DNA from: CAYFZO01 sp965211995
Lineage (GTDB): Bacteria > Pseudomonadota > Gammaproteobacteria > Poriferisulfidales > Oxydemutatoraceae
Direction of reading: 5' to 3'
DNA length: 64,000 nucleotides
NCBI GenBank assembly: GCA_965211995.1
Contig: OZ243040.1
Location: forward strand, 558,001 to 622,000
The first letter of the stretch is position 1, and the number at the start of each line of letters is the position of its first letter. Positions 55,886 through 64,000 of this stretch are shown one piece after another. The notes under the pieces were generated by a model that was not told the DNA's origin, made no database searches, and saw only the letters and a program-made list of their open reading frames with translations. The position numbers were made by a program, and so were the translations under genes.

Positions 55886-57232
55886 CTACAGCAGGAAGAT
55901 TGTGGCGAGCCCGAGGAACGCGAGAATGCCGATGACGTCGGTGATCGTGGTCAGCACCACGCCGCCGGCGAGCGCGGGGTCGATGCCGAGTTTTTTCAAA
56001 AGCAGCGGGATCGACACGCCGGCGAGCGCCGCGCACAGCAGGTTGACGATCATCGCCGCGCCGATGATCAGCCCCATCGAGAAGTCTCCGAACCAGAAGA
56101 TCGTCGCGATTGCGACAACCAGCGCCCAGGCGCCGCCGTTGAGCAGCCCCACCGCCAATTCCTTGAGCAGCAGCAGCAGCGAGTTGCCGCGCCCGACCTG
56201 CCCCGTCGCGAGGCCGCGGATGACCAGGGTCAGCGTCTGCCCGCCGGCGATGCCGCCCATGCTCGCGACCACCGGTATCAGCACCGCGAGCGCGATGATT
56301 TTCTCCAAAGTGCCCTGAAACAGGCTGATCACCCACGCCGCGAGAAACGCGGTCGCGAGATTGATGCCGAGCCACAGCGCGCGCCGGCGCGCCGACGCGG
56401 TCGCCGGGCTGAACAGGTTCTCGTCGAGGGGCAGCCCCGCGGCGCTGAATTCGGCCTGATGCGCCTCGCTGCGGATTACGTCAACCACGTCATCCACGGT
56501 GATGCGCCCGAGCAGCCGCCGGTGCTCGTCTATGACCGGCGCCGACACCAGGTCACGGTCCTCGAACAGCCGCGCGACCTCGGACGCGGGGGTCGCGGCG
56601 GCGATGCTTTCTCCGTCGGTGTCCATGACCTCGGACACCGGCGTGTCGGGGCTTCGGGTCAGCAGTTGCGATAATTGCAGCGTGCCGAGATAGCGGTTCG
56701 AGTGGTTCACGACGATCAGTTTGTTGGTATGGGGGGGCAGTTCGCGGCGCAGCCTCAGGTAGCGCAGCACGACGTCGAGCGTGACGTTCTCCCTGACGGT
56801 GACGGCGTCGAGGTCCATCAATCCGCCCGCGGTGTCTTTGGCGTAGGACAGCACTTGCTCGAGGCGCCGGCGGTTCTGAGCCTCCATGCCGGCGAGTGCG
56901 CGGTCGCTGACGGTCGCCGGCAGGTCGGCGAACAGGTCGGCGAGTTTGTCCACGTCGAGGCCCGCGAGCGCCGAGACGAGTTCCTCGGGGGCGGTGACGC
57001 CGATCAGGTCTTCGCGCACGCCGTCGCTGACTTCGTGCAGCACTGCGCCTTCGACTTCGGAGGTGAGCAGGCCCCACAGGATGCGCCGCTGCGGGATCGG
57101 CAGCGATTCGAGCAGATCGGCGATTTCCGCCGGGTGCAGGCCCTTGAGGTTCTGCTGGGTGCGCACCATCGCGCCCGAACGCAGCAGTTCGGTGAACCGC
57201 TCGAGCAGGGCCGGCTGGGAGTTTTCGGTCAT
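55886..57232 (-). CDS. mgtE: Magnesium transporter MgtE
   Basis: The 448-aa channel has a cytoplasmic N-domain (LHPAEIADLLESLP), two CBS domains (PVSEVMDTDGESIAA; ITVDDVVDVI) that sense Mg2+, and five C-terminal membrane helices including GGIAGGQTLTLVIRGLATG, with the conserved pore region near ALAGGVVLTTITDVIG. It is the last gene of the PTS-type cluster, 49 bp beyond ptsI, an arrangement I recall from Xanthomonas-like genomes. Confidence 0.95.
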   Translation of the reverse strand: MTENSQPALLERFTELLRSGAMVRTQQNLKGLHPAEIADLLESLPIPQRRILWGLLTSEVEGAVLHEVSDGVREDLIGVTAPEELVSALAGLDVDKLADLFADLPATVSDRALAGMEAQNRRRLEQVLSYAKDTAGGLMDLDAVTVRENVTLDVVLRYLRLRRELPPHTNKLIVVNHSNRYLGTLQLSQLLTRSPDTPVSEVMDTDGESIAAATPASEVARLFEDRDLVSAPVIDEHRRLLGRITVDDVVDVIRSEAHQAEFSAAGLPLDENLFSPATASARRRALWLGINLATAFLAAWVISLFQGTLEKIIALAVLIPVVASMGGIAGGQTLTLVIRGLATGQVGRGNSLLLLLKELAVGLLNGGAWALVVAIATIFWFGDFSMGLIIGAAMIVNLLCAALAGVSIPLLLKKLGIDPALAGGVVLTTITDVIGILAFLGLATIFLL

Positions 57233-57281
57233 CGGCTTCGGATGGCTGGCAAAGACGCCAAGTTTAACCTCAGGCGCCCGC

Positions 57282-59006
57282 TTACAGCGACGCCACCAGT
57301 TGCGAGATCTTTTTGTGGTCGGTGTGCTTGAGCACGGCGCGGCATTTCTTGCGCAGGGCCGAAACGTCGCTGGCGCGGATTATCTGCTTGACTTCGAGCA
57401 GCGCCGAAGGGTGCACGCTGTATTCCTTGAGTCCGAGTCCGAGCAGCAGGCGGGTGTAGCCGGTGTCGCCGGCCATTTCGCCGCACATCGAGACCGGTAT
57501 GTTCGCGCGTTCGCCGGCTTCGATCACCATCGTGAGCAGTTTAAGGAAGCCGGGATGCAGCGGGTCGTACAGGTAACTCACTTCGTCGTCTATGCGGTCA
57601 ATCGCAAGCGTGTACTGGATCAAATCGTTGGTGCCGATCGAAAGAAAGTCGAGACGTTTGGCCAGTTCCGACGACAACAGCGCCGCCGCCGGCACCTCGA
57701 TCATGCCGCCGACCTCGATGCTCTTGTCGTAGCGCCGCTTGCGTTCGCGCAACTGCCGCTTCGCGGTTGCGAGCAGTTGCAGGGTCTGGCCGAGTTCGTG
57801 CGCGTTGGTCAGCATCGGGAACATGATGCGCACGCGCCCGTAAGCCGACGCGCGCAGGATCGCGCGCAGTTGCAGCAGGAAGATCTCGGGGTCTTTGAGC
57901 GAGCGCCTGATCGCGCGCAGCCCGAGCGCGGGATTCGGCACCAGCGGGCGTGCGTAATCGGGGTCGAATTCCTTTTCCGCGCCGAGGTCGAGCGTGCGGA
58001 TGGTGACCGGCTTGCCCGTCATGGCGCGCAGGACTTTGCGGTAAACCCGAAACTGCTCGTCTTCGCCGGTCATCCGGTCCCGCCCGAGATACAAAAACTC
58101 GGTGCGGTACAGGCCGATGCCTTCGGCGCCGCTTTTTTTGAGACCGCGCACGTCTTCGGCGACGTCAACGTTGGCCATCAGTTTTATTCGGACCCGGTCT
58201 TTGGTCAGCGCGGCCTTGCTCTTCAGCAGCAGCAGTTCACGCCGCTGCCGTTTTTCTTCGCGCTGCTTCCTGCGGTACTCCTTGAGCAGTTTGTCATCGG
58301 CGCCCGCGACCACGGCGCCGGTGCGCCCGTCGAGGATGATCTCCTCGCCTTCGTGCAGCAGCGTCCTCGCGTTGTGCGCCGCGACGACCGCGGGGAGGCC
58401 GAGGTTGCGCGCGAGGATCGCGGTGTGCGAGGTCGTCCCGCCGAGTTCGGTGATGAAGCCGGCGACGTGCTGGTGTTGCAGCACGATAGTGTCGGCGGGC
58501 GTCAGATCGTCGGCGACGATGACCTGGTTCTTGCGGTCTATGCTATGGGTTTCCTCGCCGTAGTTGCGGTTCATCAAAAAGCCCTGGATCAGGCCGATCA
58601 GGTGCTCGATGTCGTTGCGGCGCGTGCGCAGGTAATCGTCGTGCATCTGGTCGAATACCGCCACCAGTTGTTCCTGCTGGAGTTTGAGCGCCCATTCGGC
58701 GTTGCAGCATTCGTGCTTGATGATGTCTATCGGCGCCTGTCCGAGCAGCGAGTCGTCGAGCATCAACAGATGGGAATCGATAAAACTCGCGATGTCCGCC
58801 GGCGCGTTTGCGGGGATCGTCTTGCGGATCTTGCGCAGGTGCCCGACCGCTTTCTTCTGCGCCGCCTTGAAGCGCGTGATCTCGGCTTTGACCCGGCCGG
58901 CGGGGATCCGGCGCTCCTCGATCTCGACCATGCCGCGGTACAGCACGTGCACCGTGCCGATGCTGATGCCGCGGGAGGCGCCGACGCCGTTGATCAGGAC
59001 GCTCAT
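57282..59006 (-). CDS. ptsI: PTS enzyme I (phosphoenolpyruvate-protein phosphotransferase)
   Basis: The 574-aa enzyme transfers phosphate from PEP to HPr. His194 in GGTTSHTAILAR is the phosphorylation site; the PEP-binding GLYRTEFLYLGRDRMTGEDE, RTLDLGAEKE and SMCGEMAGD are present. There is no N-terminal GAF domain, so it is EI rather than EI-Ntr. ATG 59006 follows the last HPr gene by 14 bp. The frame continues upstream through the HPr region but is not coding there. Confidence 0.96.
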   Translation of the reverse strand: MSVLINGVGASRGISIGTVHVLYRGMVEIEERRIPAGRVKAEITRFKAAQKKAVGHLRKIRKTIPANAPADIASFIDSHLLMLDDSLLGQAPIDIIKHECCNAEWALKLQQEQLVAVFDQMHDDYLRTRRNDIEHLIGLIQGFLMNRNYGEETHSIDRKNQVIVADDLTPADTIVLQHQHVAGFITELGGTTSHTAILARNLGLPAVVAAHNARTLLHEGEEIILDGRTGAVVAGADDKLLKEYRRKQREEKRQRRELLLLKSKAALTKDRVRIKLMANVDVAEDVRGLKKSGAEGIGLYRTEFLYLGRDRMTGEDEQFRVYRKVLRAMTGKPVTIRTLDLGAEKEFDPDYARPLVPNPALGLRAIRRSLKDPEIFLLQLRAILRASAYGRVRIMFPMLTNAHELGQTLQLLATAKRQLRERKRRYDKSIEVGGMIEVPAAALLSSELAKRLDFLSIGTNDLIQYTLAIDRIDDEVSYLYDPLHPGFLKLLTMVIEAGERANIPVSMCGEMAGDTGYTRLLLGLGLKEYSVHPSALLEVKQIIRASDVSALRKKCRAVLKHTDHKKISQLVASL

Positions 59007-59020
59007 CGTTCGGGCACTCT

Positions 59021-59290
59021 CTATTCGCTCTCGCCGAAGCGGTTTGCGATCAGCGCCGCGAGTCCGGCGACGGCTTCGTCTTCGTCCTCGCCGTCGGCGC
59101 TCAGCGTCAACTCGGTGCCGCGCGAGGCTGCGAGCATCATGATGCCCATAATGCTTTTGCCGTTGACCTTGTGCCGGTCTTTGGTCAGTTCGACGTGGCT
59201 GCTGAAGCCCGAGGCGAGTTCGACGAATTTCGATGCCGCGCGCGCGTGCAGCCCAAGTTTGTTGACGATTCTGAGGTTGCGCCGGATCAT
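59021..59290 (-). CDS. ptsH: Phosphocarrier HPr, copy A (closest to ptsI)
   Basis: This 89-aa HPr is the most typical of three tandem copies. His15 in NKLGLHARAASKF accepts phosphate from EI, and Ser46 in VNGKSIMGIMML is the HprK target. The C-terminal helix is acidic and ends EDEDEAVAGLAALIANRFGE. ATG 59290 overlaps the stop of copy B (ATGA) and gives the exact HPr numbering; MWQM at 59299 is a less likely start. Confidence 0.95.
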   Translation of the reverse strand: MIRRNLRIVNKLGLHARAASKFVELASGFSSHVELTKDRHKVNGKSIMGIMMLAASRGTELTLSADGEDEDEAVAGLAALIANRFGESE

Positions 59291-59568
59291 CTGCCACATT
59301 CCCTCACGCCGCCGCGGCCGCCGGCGAGCGCCTTTGCGGCCGGCGCCGCGAGTCCGGCTGCGTTCTCGCCGCCGGCGCTCAGCGTCCACTCGGTGGTGCG
59401 CGAGGCCGCGAGCATCATGCTGCCCATGAGGCTTTTGCCGTTGACCTTGTGCCGGTCTTTGGTCAGTTCGACGTGGCTGCTGAAGCCCGAGGCGAGTTCG
59501 ACGAATTTCGACGCCGCGCGCGCGTGCAGCCCGAGTTTGTTGGCGATTCTGAGGTTGCGCCGGATCAT
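59287..59568 (-). CDS. Phosphocarrier HPr paralogue, copy B, chimeric tail
   Basis: This 93-aa HPr keeps His15 and Ser46 (NGKSLMGSMM) but has S46-adjacent and beta4 changes (TEWTLSAGG). From residue 70 the acidic helix is replaced by ENAAGLAAPAAKALAGGRGG and VRECGR, matching the C-terminus of the upstream EIIA. Its ATG overlaps the stop of copy C and its stop overlaps the ATG of copy A, so the copies are translationally coupled. Both sites for regulation and transfer are present, so it is probably functional. Confidence 0.9.
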   Translation of the reverse strand: MIRRNLRIANKLGLHARAASKFVELASGFSSHVELTKDRHKVNGKSLMGSMMLAASRTTEWTLSAGGENAAGLAAPAAKALAGGRGGVRECGR

Positions 59569-59846
59569 CTGCCACATTCCCTCACGCCGCCGCGGCCGCC
59601 GGCGAGCGCCTTTGCGGCCGGCGCCGCGAGTCCGGCTGCGTTCTCGCCGTCGGCGCTCAGCGTCAACTCGGTGGTGCGCGAGGCCGCGAGCATCATGCTG
59701 CCCATAATGCTTTTGCCGTTGACCTTGTGCCGGTCTTTGGTCAGTTCGACGTGGCTGCTGAAGCCCGGGGCGAGTTCGACGAATTTCGACGCCGCGCGCG
59801 CGTGCAGCCCGAGTTTGTTGGCGATTCTGACGTTGCGCCGGATCAT
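59565..59846 (-). CDS. Phosphocarrier HPr paralogue, copy C, chimeric tail
   Basis: This 93-aa copy has His15, Ser46 (NGKSIMGSMM), TELTLSADG as in copy A, and the same EIIA-like tail as copy B. It differs from B at about five positions (NVRI, LAPG, KSIMG, TEL, SADG). Its ATG overlaps the EIIA stop (ATGA). It lies 278 bp from copy B, the same spacing as between B and A. Confidence 0.9.
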   Translation of the reverse strand: MIRRNVRIANKLGLHARAASKFVELAPGFSSHVELTKDRHKVNGKSIMGSMMLAASRTTELTLSADGENAAGLAAPAAKALAGGRGGVRECGR

Positions 59847-60235
59847 CTGCCACATTCCCTCACGCCGCCGCGGCCGCCGGCGAGCGCCTTTGCGGTCAGC
59901 GCCGCGAGATCGAGCGAGTGGTAGTTCATAACCTTGATCAGCATCGAGAGATTGACCCCGCTGACGACGTGGACGGCGCCGTCGCGGCGGCAGTCGGTGC
60001 TGACGTTGCACGGGGTCGAGCCGTAGAGGTCGGTCAGGATCAAAACACCGTCGCCGCGGTCGAGTTTGCGGCACAGGTCGCGCAGGTCGCGCGCGGTCGC
60101 ATCGGGGTCGCAGGCGAGCGGAACCGAAAACGCGTCGGCCGCGAGCGGCAGTTCTCCGCCGAGCGTCGCGCGCGCCGCCTCGAGCAGCGCCCGGCCCGCG
60201 CCCGCGTGAGTCACCATCAGGATGCCGACGGCCAC
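59843..60235 (-). CDS. PTS EIIA component, mannose family
   Basis: The 130-aa EIIA-Man-type protein has the phosphorylatable His10 in ILMVTHAGAGRALLEAA, GVLILTDLYGSTPCN, and VVSGVNLSMLIKVMNYHSLD. It starts at GTG 60235, just after the rapZ stop. No EIIB/EIIC permease is present, so its role is probably regulatory, as in other proteobacteria with this gene order. Its final 16 residues (KALAGGRGGVRECGR) are shared with HPr copies B and C. Confidence 0.93.
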   Translation of the reverse strand: MAVGILMVTHAGAGRALLEAARATLGGELPLAADAFSVPLACDPDATARDLRDLCRKLDRGDGVLILTDLYGSTPCNVSTDCRRDGAVHVVSGVNLSMLIKVMNYHSLDLAALTAKALAGGRGGVRECGR

Positions 60236-60237
60236 GT

Positions 60238-61110
60238 TCAGGACAACTCGCGGTGGTGCTTGCTCAGGCGGTACTTCGACTGCGCCGCCAGCGCCGCGTA
60301 CAAGCGTTCGACCATGTACACCGAGCGGTGTTGCCCGCCGGTGCAGCCGACCGACAGCGTCAGGCAACTGCGCGGGTTTTTTGCAAACCGGTCGAACCAG
60401 GTTTCTATGAAATTGAGGAGTTGCTCGAACAGCGCGTTGCAGCCGGCGTCGGATTCGAGAAATTCCGACACCGCCGCGTCGCGGCCGGTCAACTCCCTCA
60501 ATTGAGGCTCCCAGTAGGGGTTCAGCAGGCAGCGCACGTCGAACACGAAATCCGAATCCGGCGGCACGCCTTTTTTGTAGCCGAATGACTGCACCAGCAA
60601 CGCCGGTTTGCCGCTTTCGCCGCACAGGCGCGAGCGCACGTGCGCGCCGAGTTGGTGGTGGTTGAGATCGGTGGTGTTGATCTTGAGATCGGTATTCATC
60701 AGTATCTCGTCGAGGCAGGCGCGCTCGAGTTTGATCGCCTGTTCGAGCGTGTTGCCGGCGTGCGCCAGCGGATGCGGGCGGCGCACTTCGCCGTAACGCC
60801 GCAGCAGCGTCGCCGCGTCGGCCTCGATGAAGACCACGCCGGCGTCAACGCCGGCCCGCCTGAGGCGCGTCAGGATCGGCTTGAGATTGAACTTCACCGC
60901 GGCGTTCGGGGGGTGGCCGAGGCTGCGGATGTCCATACTCACCGCGATTTTGTCGCCGAGGTCGGATTCCCCGCGCGTCAATTTGTCGGCGAGCGCGTGC
61001 ATGAACTCCGCCGGCAGGTTGTCGATGCAGTAAAAGCCCTCGTCCTCGAGCGCGTGCAGTGCGATTGACTTGCCGGCGCCCGACAGGCCGCTGACGATGA
61101 TCAGCCTCAT
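60238..61110 (-). CDS. rapZ: RNase adapter RapZ
   Basis: The 290-aa P-loop protein has GLSGAGKSIALHALED, FYCIDNLPAEFM and the C-terminal LTLSVGCTGGQHRSVYMVER. In enterobacteria RapZ directs RNase E to the GlmZ sRNA and controls GlmS; the sRNA partner here is unknown. The hprK stop overlaps its ATG by 4 bp. Confidence 0.96.
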   Translation of the reverse strand: MRLIIVSGLSGAGKSIALHALEDEGFYCIDNLPAEFMHALADKLTRGESDLGDKIAVSMDIRSLGHPPNAAVKFNLKPILTRLRRAGVDAGVVFIEADAATLLRRYGEVRRPHPLAHAGNTLEQAIKLERACLDEILMNTDLKINTTDLNHHQLGAHVRSRLCGESGKPALLVQSFGYKKGVPPDSDFVFDVRCLLNPYWEPQLRELTGRDAAVSEFLESDAGCNALFEQLLNFIETWFDRFAKNPRSCLTLSVGCTGGQHRSVYMVERLYAALAAQSKYRLSKHHRELS

Positions 61111-62042
61111 GTCTTTCGCATGACCTTTTGCTGGCGGTGCATGATGTCGAGGTCGGAGTAGTAATCGCCGAGCCTCAGCAAGTGGTTTCTGACCGCGGCT
61201 TCGACCAGCACCGCGAGGTTGCGTCCCGGCGCGACCGGCAGCGTGAACAGCGGGACCTCCATGCCGAGCACGTCGCTGGTCTTGGCCGGCGTGACCAGGC
61301 GATTTTCGCCGGTGGCTTTTTTGTGGTGCGATTGCAGGTCAATGATCAGTTTGAGGTATTTGCTCGGTTTGATCGCGCTGTCGCCGTACATCTGGCGGAT
61401 GTTGAGGACGCCGAGGCCGCGCACTTCGAGAAAGTCCTGGATCACCGGCGGCGAAGTGCCGACGACGATGTCCGGCGCGATGCGGGCGAACAGCGGCGCG
61501 TCGTCGGCGATCAGGCGGTGTCCGCGCGTGAGCAGTTCGAGCGCGAGTTCGCTTTTGCCGACGCCGCTCGCACCGGTCAGTAGCACGCCGATGCTGATCA
61601 CTTCCATGAACACGCCGTGCAGGGTGGTTTTCTGCGCGAGCAGCCGCGTCAGGTAGTAGCGCAGGTCGTTGCTCAGGCGCTCGCCGCTGAGTTCGGACTT
61701 GAACAGCCCGACTTTGTGCTCGTCGGCGAGCGCGGGCATCTCCGGCAGCGGCTTGAGGCCGTTCGCGATGATGATGACCAGGGACTCGCCGGAGAACAGT
61801 TTGGCGAGCGCGCTTTTGAGGTTGGCCGCGGTCAGCGATTTAAGGTGCTTGAGTTCGGTGTGCCCGACGATCTGGACCTGGCTCGAATGGATCAGGTTGA
61901 AGTAGCCGACGACGTCGGCTTTCGGGTTTTCCTCGTCCTTGGAAAATTTCCGGTCGCCGCCGCGCTTGCCCGCAATCCAGATCAGGCGCAGTTCCCCGCC
62001 GAGGGCCTCGTGCAGCGTGCGGACTGTCGGGTCTTCGTTCAT
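61107..62042 (-). CDS. hprK: HPr kinase/phosphorylase
   Basis: The 311-aa enzyme phosphorylates and dephosphorylates HPr at Ser46. The N-terminal domain is followed by the kinase core with P-loop GASGVGKSELALELL, ADDAPLFARI and the signature FLEVRGLGVLNIRQMYG. It overlaps rapZ (ATGA) and follows ptsN by 24 bp. All three HPr copies carry its Ser46 target. Confidence 0.96.
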   Translation of the reverse strand: MNEDPTVRTLHEALGGELRLIWIAGKRGGDRKFSKDEENPKADVVGYFNLIHSSQVQIVGHTELKHLKSLTAANLKSALAKLFSGESLVIIIANGLKPLPEMPALADEHKVGLFKSELSGERLSNDLRYYLTRLLAQKTTLHGVFMEVISIGVLLTGASGVGKSELALELLTRGHRLIADDAPLFARIAPDIVVGTSPPVIQDFLEVRGLGVLNIRQMYGDSAIKPSKYLKLIIDLQSHHKKATGENRLVTPAKTSDVLGMEVPLFTLPVAPGRNLAVLVEAAVRNHLLRLGDYYSDLDIMHRQQKVMRKT

Positions 62043-62066
62043 TCTGCGGCGCTTGGCGCGTGGCGC

Positions 62067-62525
62067 TTACGCGGCGTGCGCGGACTTTTGCAGCGCGGCG
62101 ACGACCTGCGCCGCGTCGGACGCCTTGCTCAGGCGCCGTATGCGCACGGGGTCGTCGAGTTTGCGCGCGAGTTCCGCGAGCAGTTGCAAGTGTTCGTCGG
62201 CGGCGTCTTCGGGCACCAGCAGCGCGAAGAACAAAGACACCGGCGCGCCGTCGGGCGCATCGTAGTCCACCGCGGTGGCGGTTCTGAGCAGGCACGCCAG
62301 CGGTTGCGCGATGCCGGCGACGCGGCAGTGCGGCACCGCGACGCCCTTGCCGAGCGCGGTGCTGCCGAGTTTTTCGCGCTCGCGCAGGCACGCAAACACC
62401 GTCTGCGGGTCGAGGCCGCTGTGCGCCGCGAACACGCCGGCGAGCGTTTCCAGGACTTTCTTTTTATTGTGCGCCGGATCCGCGAGGCGCACCGCGGCGG
62501 GAGACAGGCACGCACAAAAGTCCAT
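62067..62525 (-). CDS. ptsN: PTS IIA-Ntr regulatory protein PtsN
   Basis: The 152-aa EIIA-Ntr has the phosphorylatable His in GVAVPHCRV, and the fold continues through DAPVSLFFALLVPEDAADEH. PtsN regulates potassium transport and nitrogen-related functions. No EI-Ntr (PtsP) or NPr is seen, so HPr/EI in this operon may feed it. It is 13 bp downstream of hpf. Confidence 0.94.
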   Translation of the reverse strand: MDFCACLSPAAVRLADPAHNKKKVLETLAGVFAAHSGLDPQTVFACLREREKLGSTALGKGVAVPHCRVAGIAQPLACLLRTATAVDYDAPDGAPVSLFFALLVPEDAADEHLQLLAELARKLDDPVRIRRLSKASDAAQVVAALQKSAHAA

Positions 62526-62538
62526 CTGCTCGCCGGCG

Positions 62539-62862
62539 CTATTTGCGCAAGTTGTGGTGCACCACGTCTTTCTCGTGGTGGCTTTTGAGTTTTTCTTTGT
62601 GCTTGATGATCTGGCGGTCGAGTTTGCCGACCAGATCGTCTATCGCCGCGTACATGTCGGCGGCGCGGGCGACCGCGAATAAAGTGTGTCCGCGCACGTG
62701 GATGGTCGCTTCGGCGGTGTGGCTGAGTTTTTCCACCTTCAGAGTTACGTGGACGTCCACTACGTGGTCGAAATGCTTTTTGAGCCGGCCGATCTTTTCT
62801 TCGATGGAATTGCGGATGGCCGCGGTGATCTCGACGTGCTGTCCCGACATTTGAATGTTCAT
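62539..62862 (-). CDS. hpf: Ribosome hibernation promoting factor, short form
   Basis: The 107-aa HPF/RaiA-family protein (MNIQMSGQHVEITAAIRNSI; EATIHVRGHTLFAVARAADM) lacks the long C-terminal dimerisation domain, as in gammaproteobacteria. It is the first gene of the minus-strand cluster. rpoN, which usually precedes hpf, is not present upstream; kdsC lies there instead, divergently oriented. Confidence 0.95.
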   Translation of the reverse strand: MNIQMSGQHVEITAAIRNSIEEKIGRLKKHFDHVVDVHVTLKVEKLSHTAEATIHVRGHTLFAVARAADMYAAIDDLVGKLDRQIIKHKEKLKSHHEKDVVHHNLRK

Positions 62863-63028
62863 GGCTGGTCCTTATTATGTGCGCTGCGCGGCGGCTTCGG
62901 CGCGTGCGTGAACCGCCCCCGGGCATTCGTCCGCTGGTGCGCCGCCGGGCGTCGCGGAGCAACTGACGCAGGCCTTGCGGCCGCCGCCGGTTCCGTTATT
63001 TTATACTGCCTGCCTGAGGAATTCTCCG

Positions 63029-63556
63029 ATGAACCGAACTCTCCAGCAACGCGCCGCCGCCGTCAGGCTGGTGGTTTTCGACGTGGACGGCGTGCTCACC
63101 GACGGGCGGCTGTATTACAGCGACGCCGGGTGCGAGAGCCGGGCGTTCAATATCCAGGACGGTCACGGCATTCGCCTGCTGCTGCATTACGGGGTGCAGG
63201 TCGCGGTGTTGTCGGGGCGTGAATCCGGCGCGGTCTCGCGGCGTCTGAGCGATCTCGGCGTCGCGCGGGTTTATCAGGGGTGCAGGGACAAGGGGCCGGC
63301 GTTCGAGCGCCTGCTCGAAGACTGCGGCGTCGCGGCGGCGCAGTCGGCCTACGTCGGCGACGACCTGCCCGACCTTGCGCCGCTGCGCCGCGCCGGTCTC
63401 GCGTGCGCGGTCGCCGATGCCTGCCCCGAGGTTATAGAATGTGCGCATTGGGTCGCGCGCGCCGGCGGCGGTCGCGGCGCGGCGCGTGAATTGTGCGATT
63501 TCCTGCTCAAGGAGCAGGGGCGATGGAGCGAGGTAGTCGAGTATTGTTTGACTTAA
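63029..63556 (+). CDS. kdsC: 3-deoxy-D-manno-octulosonate 8-phosphate phosphatase
   Basis: The 175-aa HAD-family enzyme makes Kdo for lipopolysaccharide. FDVDGVLTDGRLYYSD holds the nucleophilic Asp; VLSGRESGAVSRRLSDLG and AYVGDDLPDLAPLRRAGL follow. ATG 63029 is the family start. lptC overlaps its end by 34 bp, the conserved kdsC-lptC order. Confidence 0.95.
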   Translation: MNRTLQQRAAAVRLVVFDVDGVLTDGRLYYSDAGCESRAFNIQDGHGIRLLLHYGVQVAVLSGRESGAVSRRLSDLGVARVYQGCRDKGPAFERLLEDCGVAAAQSAYVGDDLPDLAPLRRAGLACAVADACPEVIECAHWVARAGGGRGAARELCDFLLKEQGRWSEVVEYCLT

Positions 63557-64000
63557 GCCGTTATGTTTTTCCGCTGTACTGCGCGGGCGTCGCCGTGCTC
63601 GCAGCGGTGCCGTACCTGCTGCCCGCGGCGGTCGCGCCGCCGGCCGCCGCGGCCCCGCCGGCCGTGGACAGCGCACTCAGCGGGGTCGTCTCGAGCGTGT
63701 ACGCGCCGGACGGGCGCCGGCGTTACCGCGTCGAAAGCGCCCGCGTCAGGCGCCGCCGCGACGGCGTGCTGATGCTCGAGCCGGTCGCGATGCAATATTA
63801 CTCGCACGGGGCGCGCACGCTGTCGCTCGAGTCCGAATCCGGCAGGATTTTGGAGAAAGGCAAGCGGGTCGAACTCGACGGCGCGGTTGAACTCGACCGT
63901 CCCGCCGCTGCGGGTCGCGCGCGCGAGATCGTGAGCACCCGCGACGTCGAAGTCAAAACCGAGGAGTGGATCGCGGTGACCGCGGAGGAAGTGGTGCTCA
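63523..64000 (+). CDS. lptC: LPS export protein LptC, partial
   Basis: The gene runs off the right edge (159 codons visible). An N-terminal membrane span (about residues 13-35, VFPLYCAGVAVLAAVPYLL) is followed by a Pro/Ala linker and the jellyroll domain with RRYRVESARVRRRRDGVLM-type strands, EPVAMQYYS and VELDGAVELDR. LptC links LptBFG to LptA. ATG 63523 is used; other codons shortly downstream are possible starts. lptA-lptB are expected to follow. Confidence 0.85.
   Translation, partial: MERGSRVLFDLSRYVFPLYCAGVAVLAAVPYLLPAAVAPPAAAAPPAVDSALSGVVSSVYAPDGRRRYRVESARVRRRRDGVLMLEPVAMQYYSHGARTLSLESESGRILEKGKRVELDGAVELDRPAAAGRAREIVSTRDVEVKTEEWIAVTAEEVVL

Noticed and set aside
56886..59429. An 847-codon + strand frame across mgtE and ptsI
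   Set aside because: Shadow of two clear minus-strand genes and the HPr repeat; low-complexity translation.

Overview
The window is a chromosomal segment of a GC-rich gammaproteobacterium. The evidence is the block tRNA-Tyr/Gly/Thr-tuf-tRNA-Trp-secE-nusG-rplKAJL-rpoBC, an outer membrane (BamD, LptC, a TonB receptor), type IV pilus genes next to coaE-zapD, and a hpf-ptsN-hprK-rapZ-EIIA-HPr-ptsI-mgtE cluster of the kind I recall from Xanthomonas-like gammaproteobacteria. A deep-branching betaproteobacterium is not fully excluded. Most genes strongly prefer C- or G-ending codons.

Layout. 1-9377: a truncated membrane protein, msrA, a lower-GC accessory patch of small overlapping genes (two coupled unknowns, a HIRAN protein, a double-DTG retropepsin-like protein), then a dienelactone hydrolase, a TonB receptor, oligopeptidase B and ThpR. 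9468-16100: an AT-rich accessory island that begins at tRNA-Ala(CGC). It holds a frameshifted PH-like membrane gene, transposase debris, an Xre-Panacea/RelE-type toxin-antitoxin pair with a palindromic operator, a GIY-YIG-like protein, a complete IS3-family element and a PIN protein. 16196-30208: the translation/transcription block, expressed left to right. 30209-35592: hemJ, a ClC protein, argC, a DUF6776-type protein and erpA. 35663-45772: anmK, an M23 peptidase, tyrS, zapD-coaE, pilD-pilC-pilA and nadE. 46069-55083: bamD, rluD-pgeF-clpB, mazG and a fused ATP sulfurylase/APS kinase. 55886-62862: mgtE and the PTS-type regulatory operon, all on the minus strand. 63029-64000: kdsC and the start of lptC.

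The regulatory PTS is complete on paper: EI, HPr, HPr kinase/phosphorylase, EIIA-Man, EIIA-Ntr and RapZ are present, but no sugar permease is visible. Its striking feature is three tandem HPr genes in a 278-bp repeat. The two upstream copies carry a C-terminal tail that matches the tail of the neighbouring EIIA, which points to recombination through a roughly 20-bp homology.

Tandem and segmental duplication recurs across the window: a 42-bp repeat in rpoC, a copied hemJ 3' end, a 156-bp duplication between two convergent gene ends, a 17-bp array after clpB, a 70-bp array upstream of the sulfate gene, and the HPr triplication. All family assignments rest on reading motifs and gene order; no database search was run.
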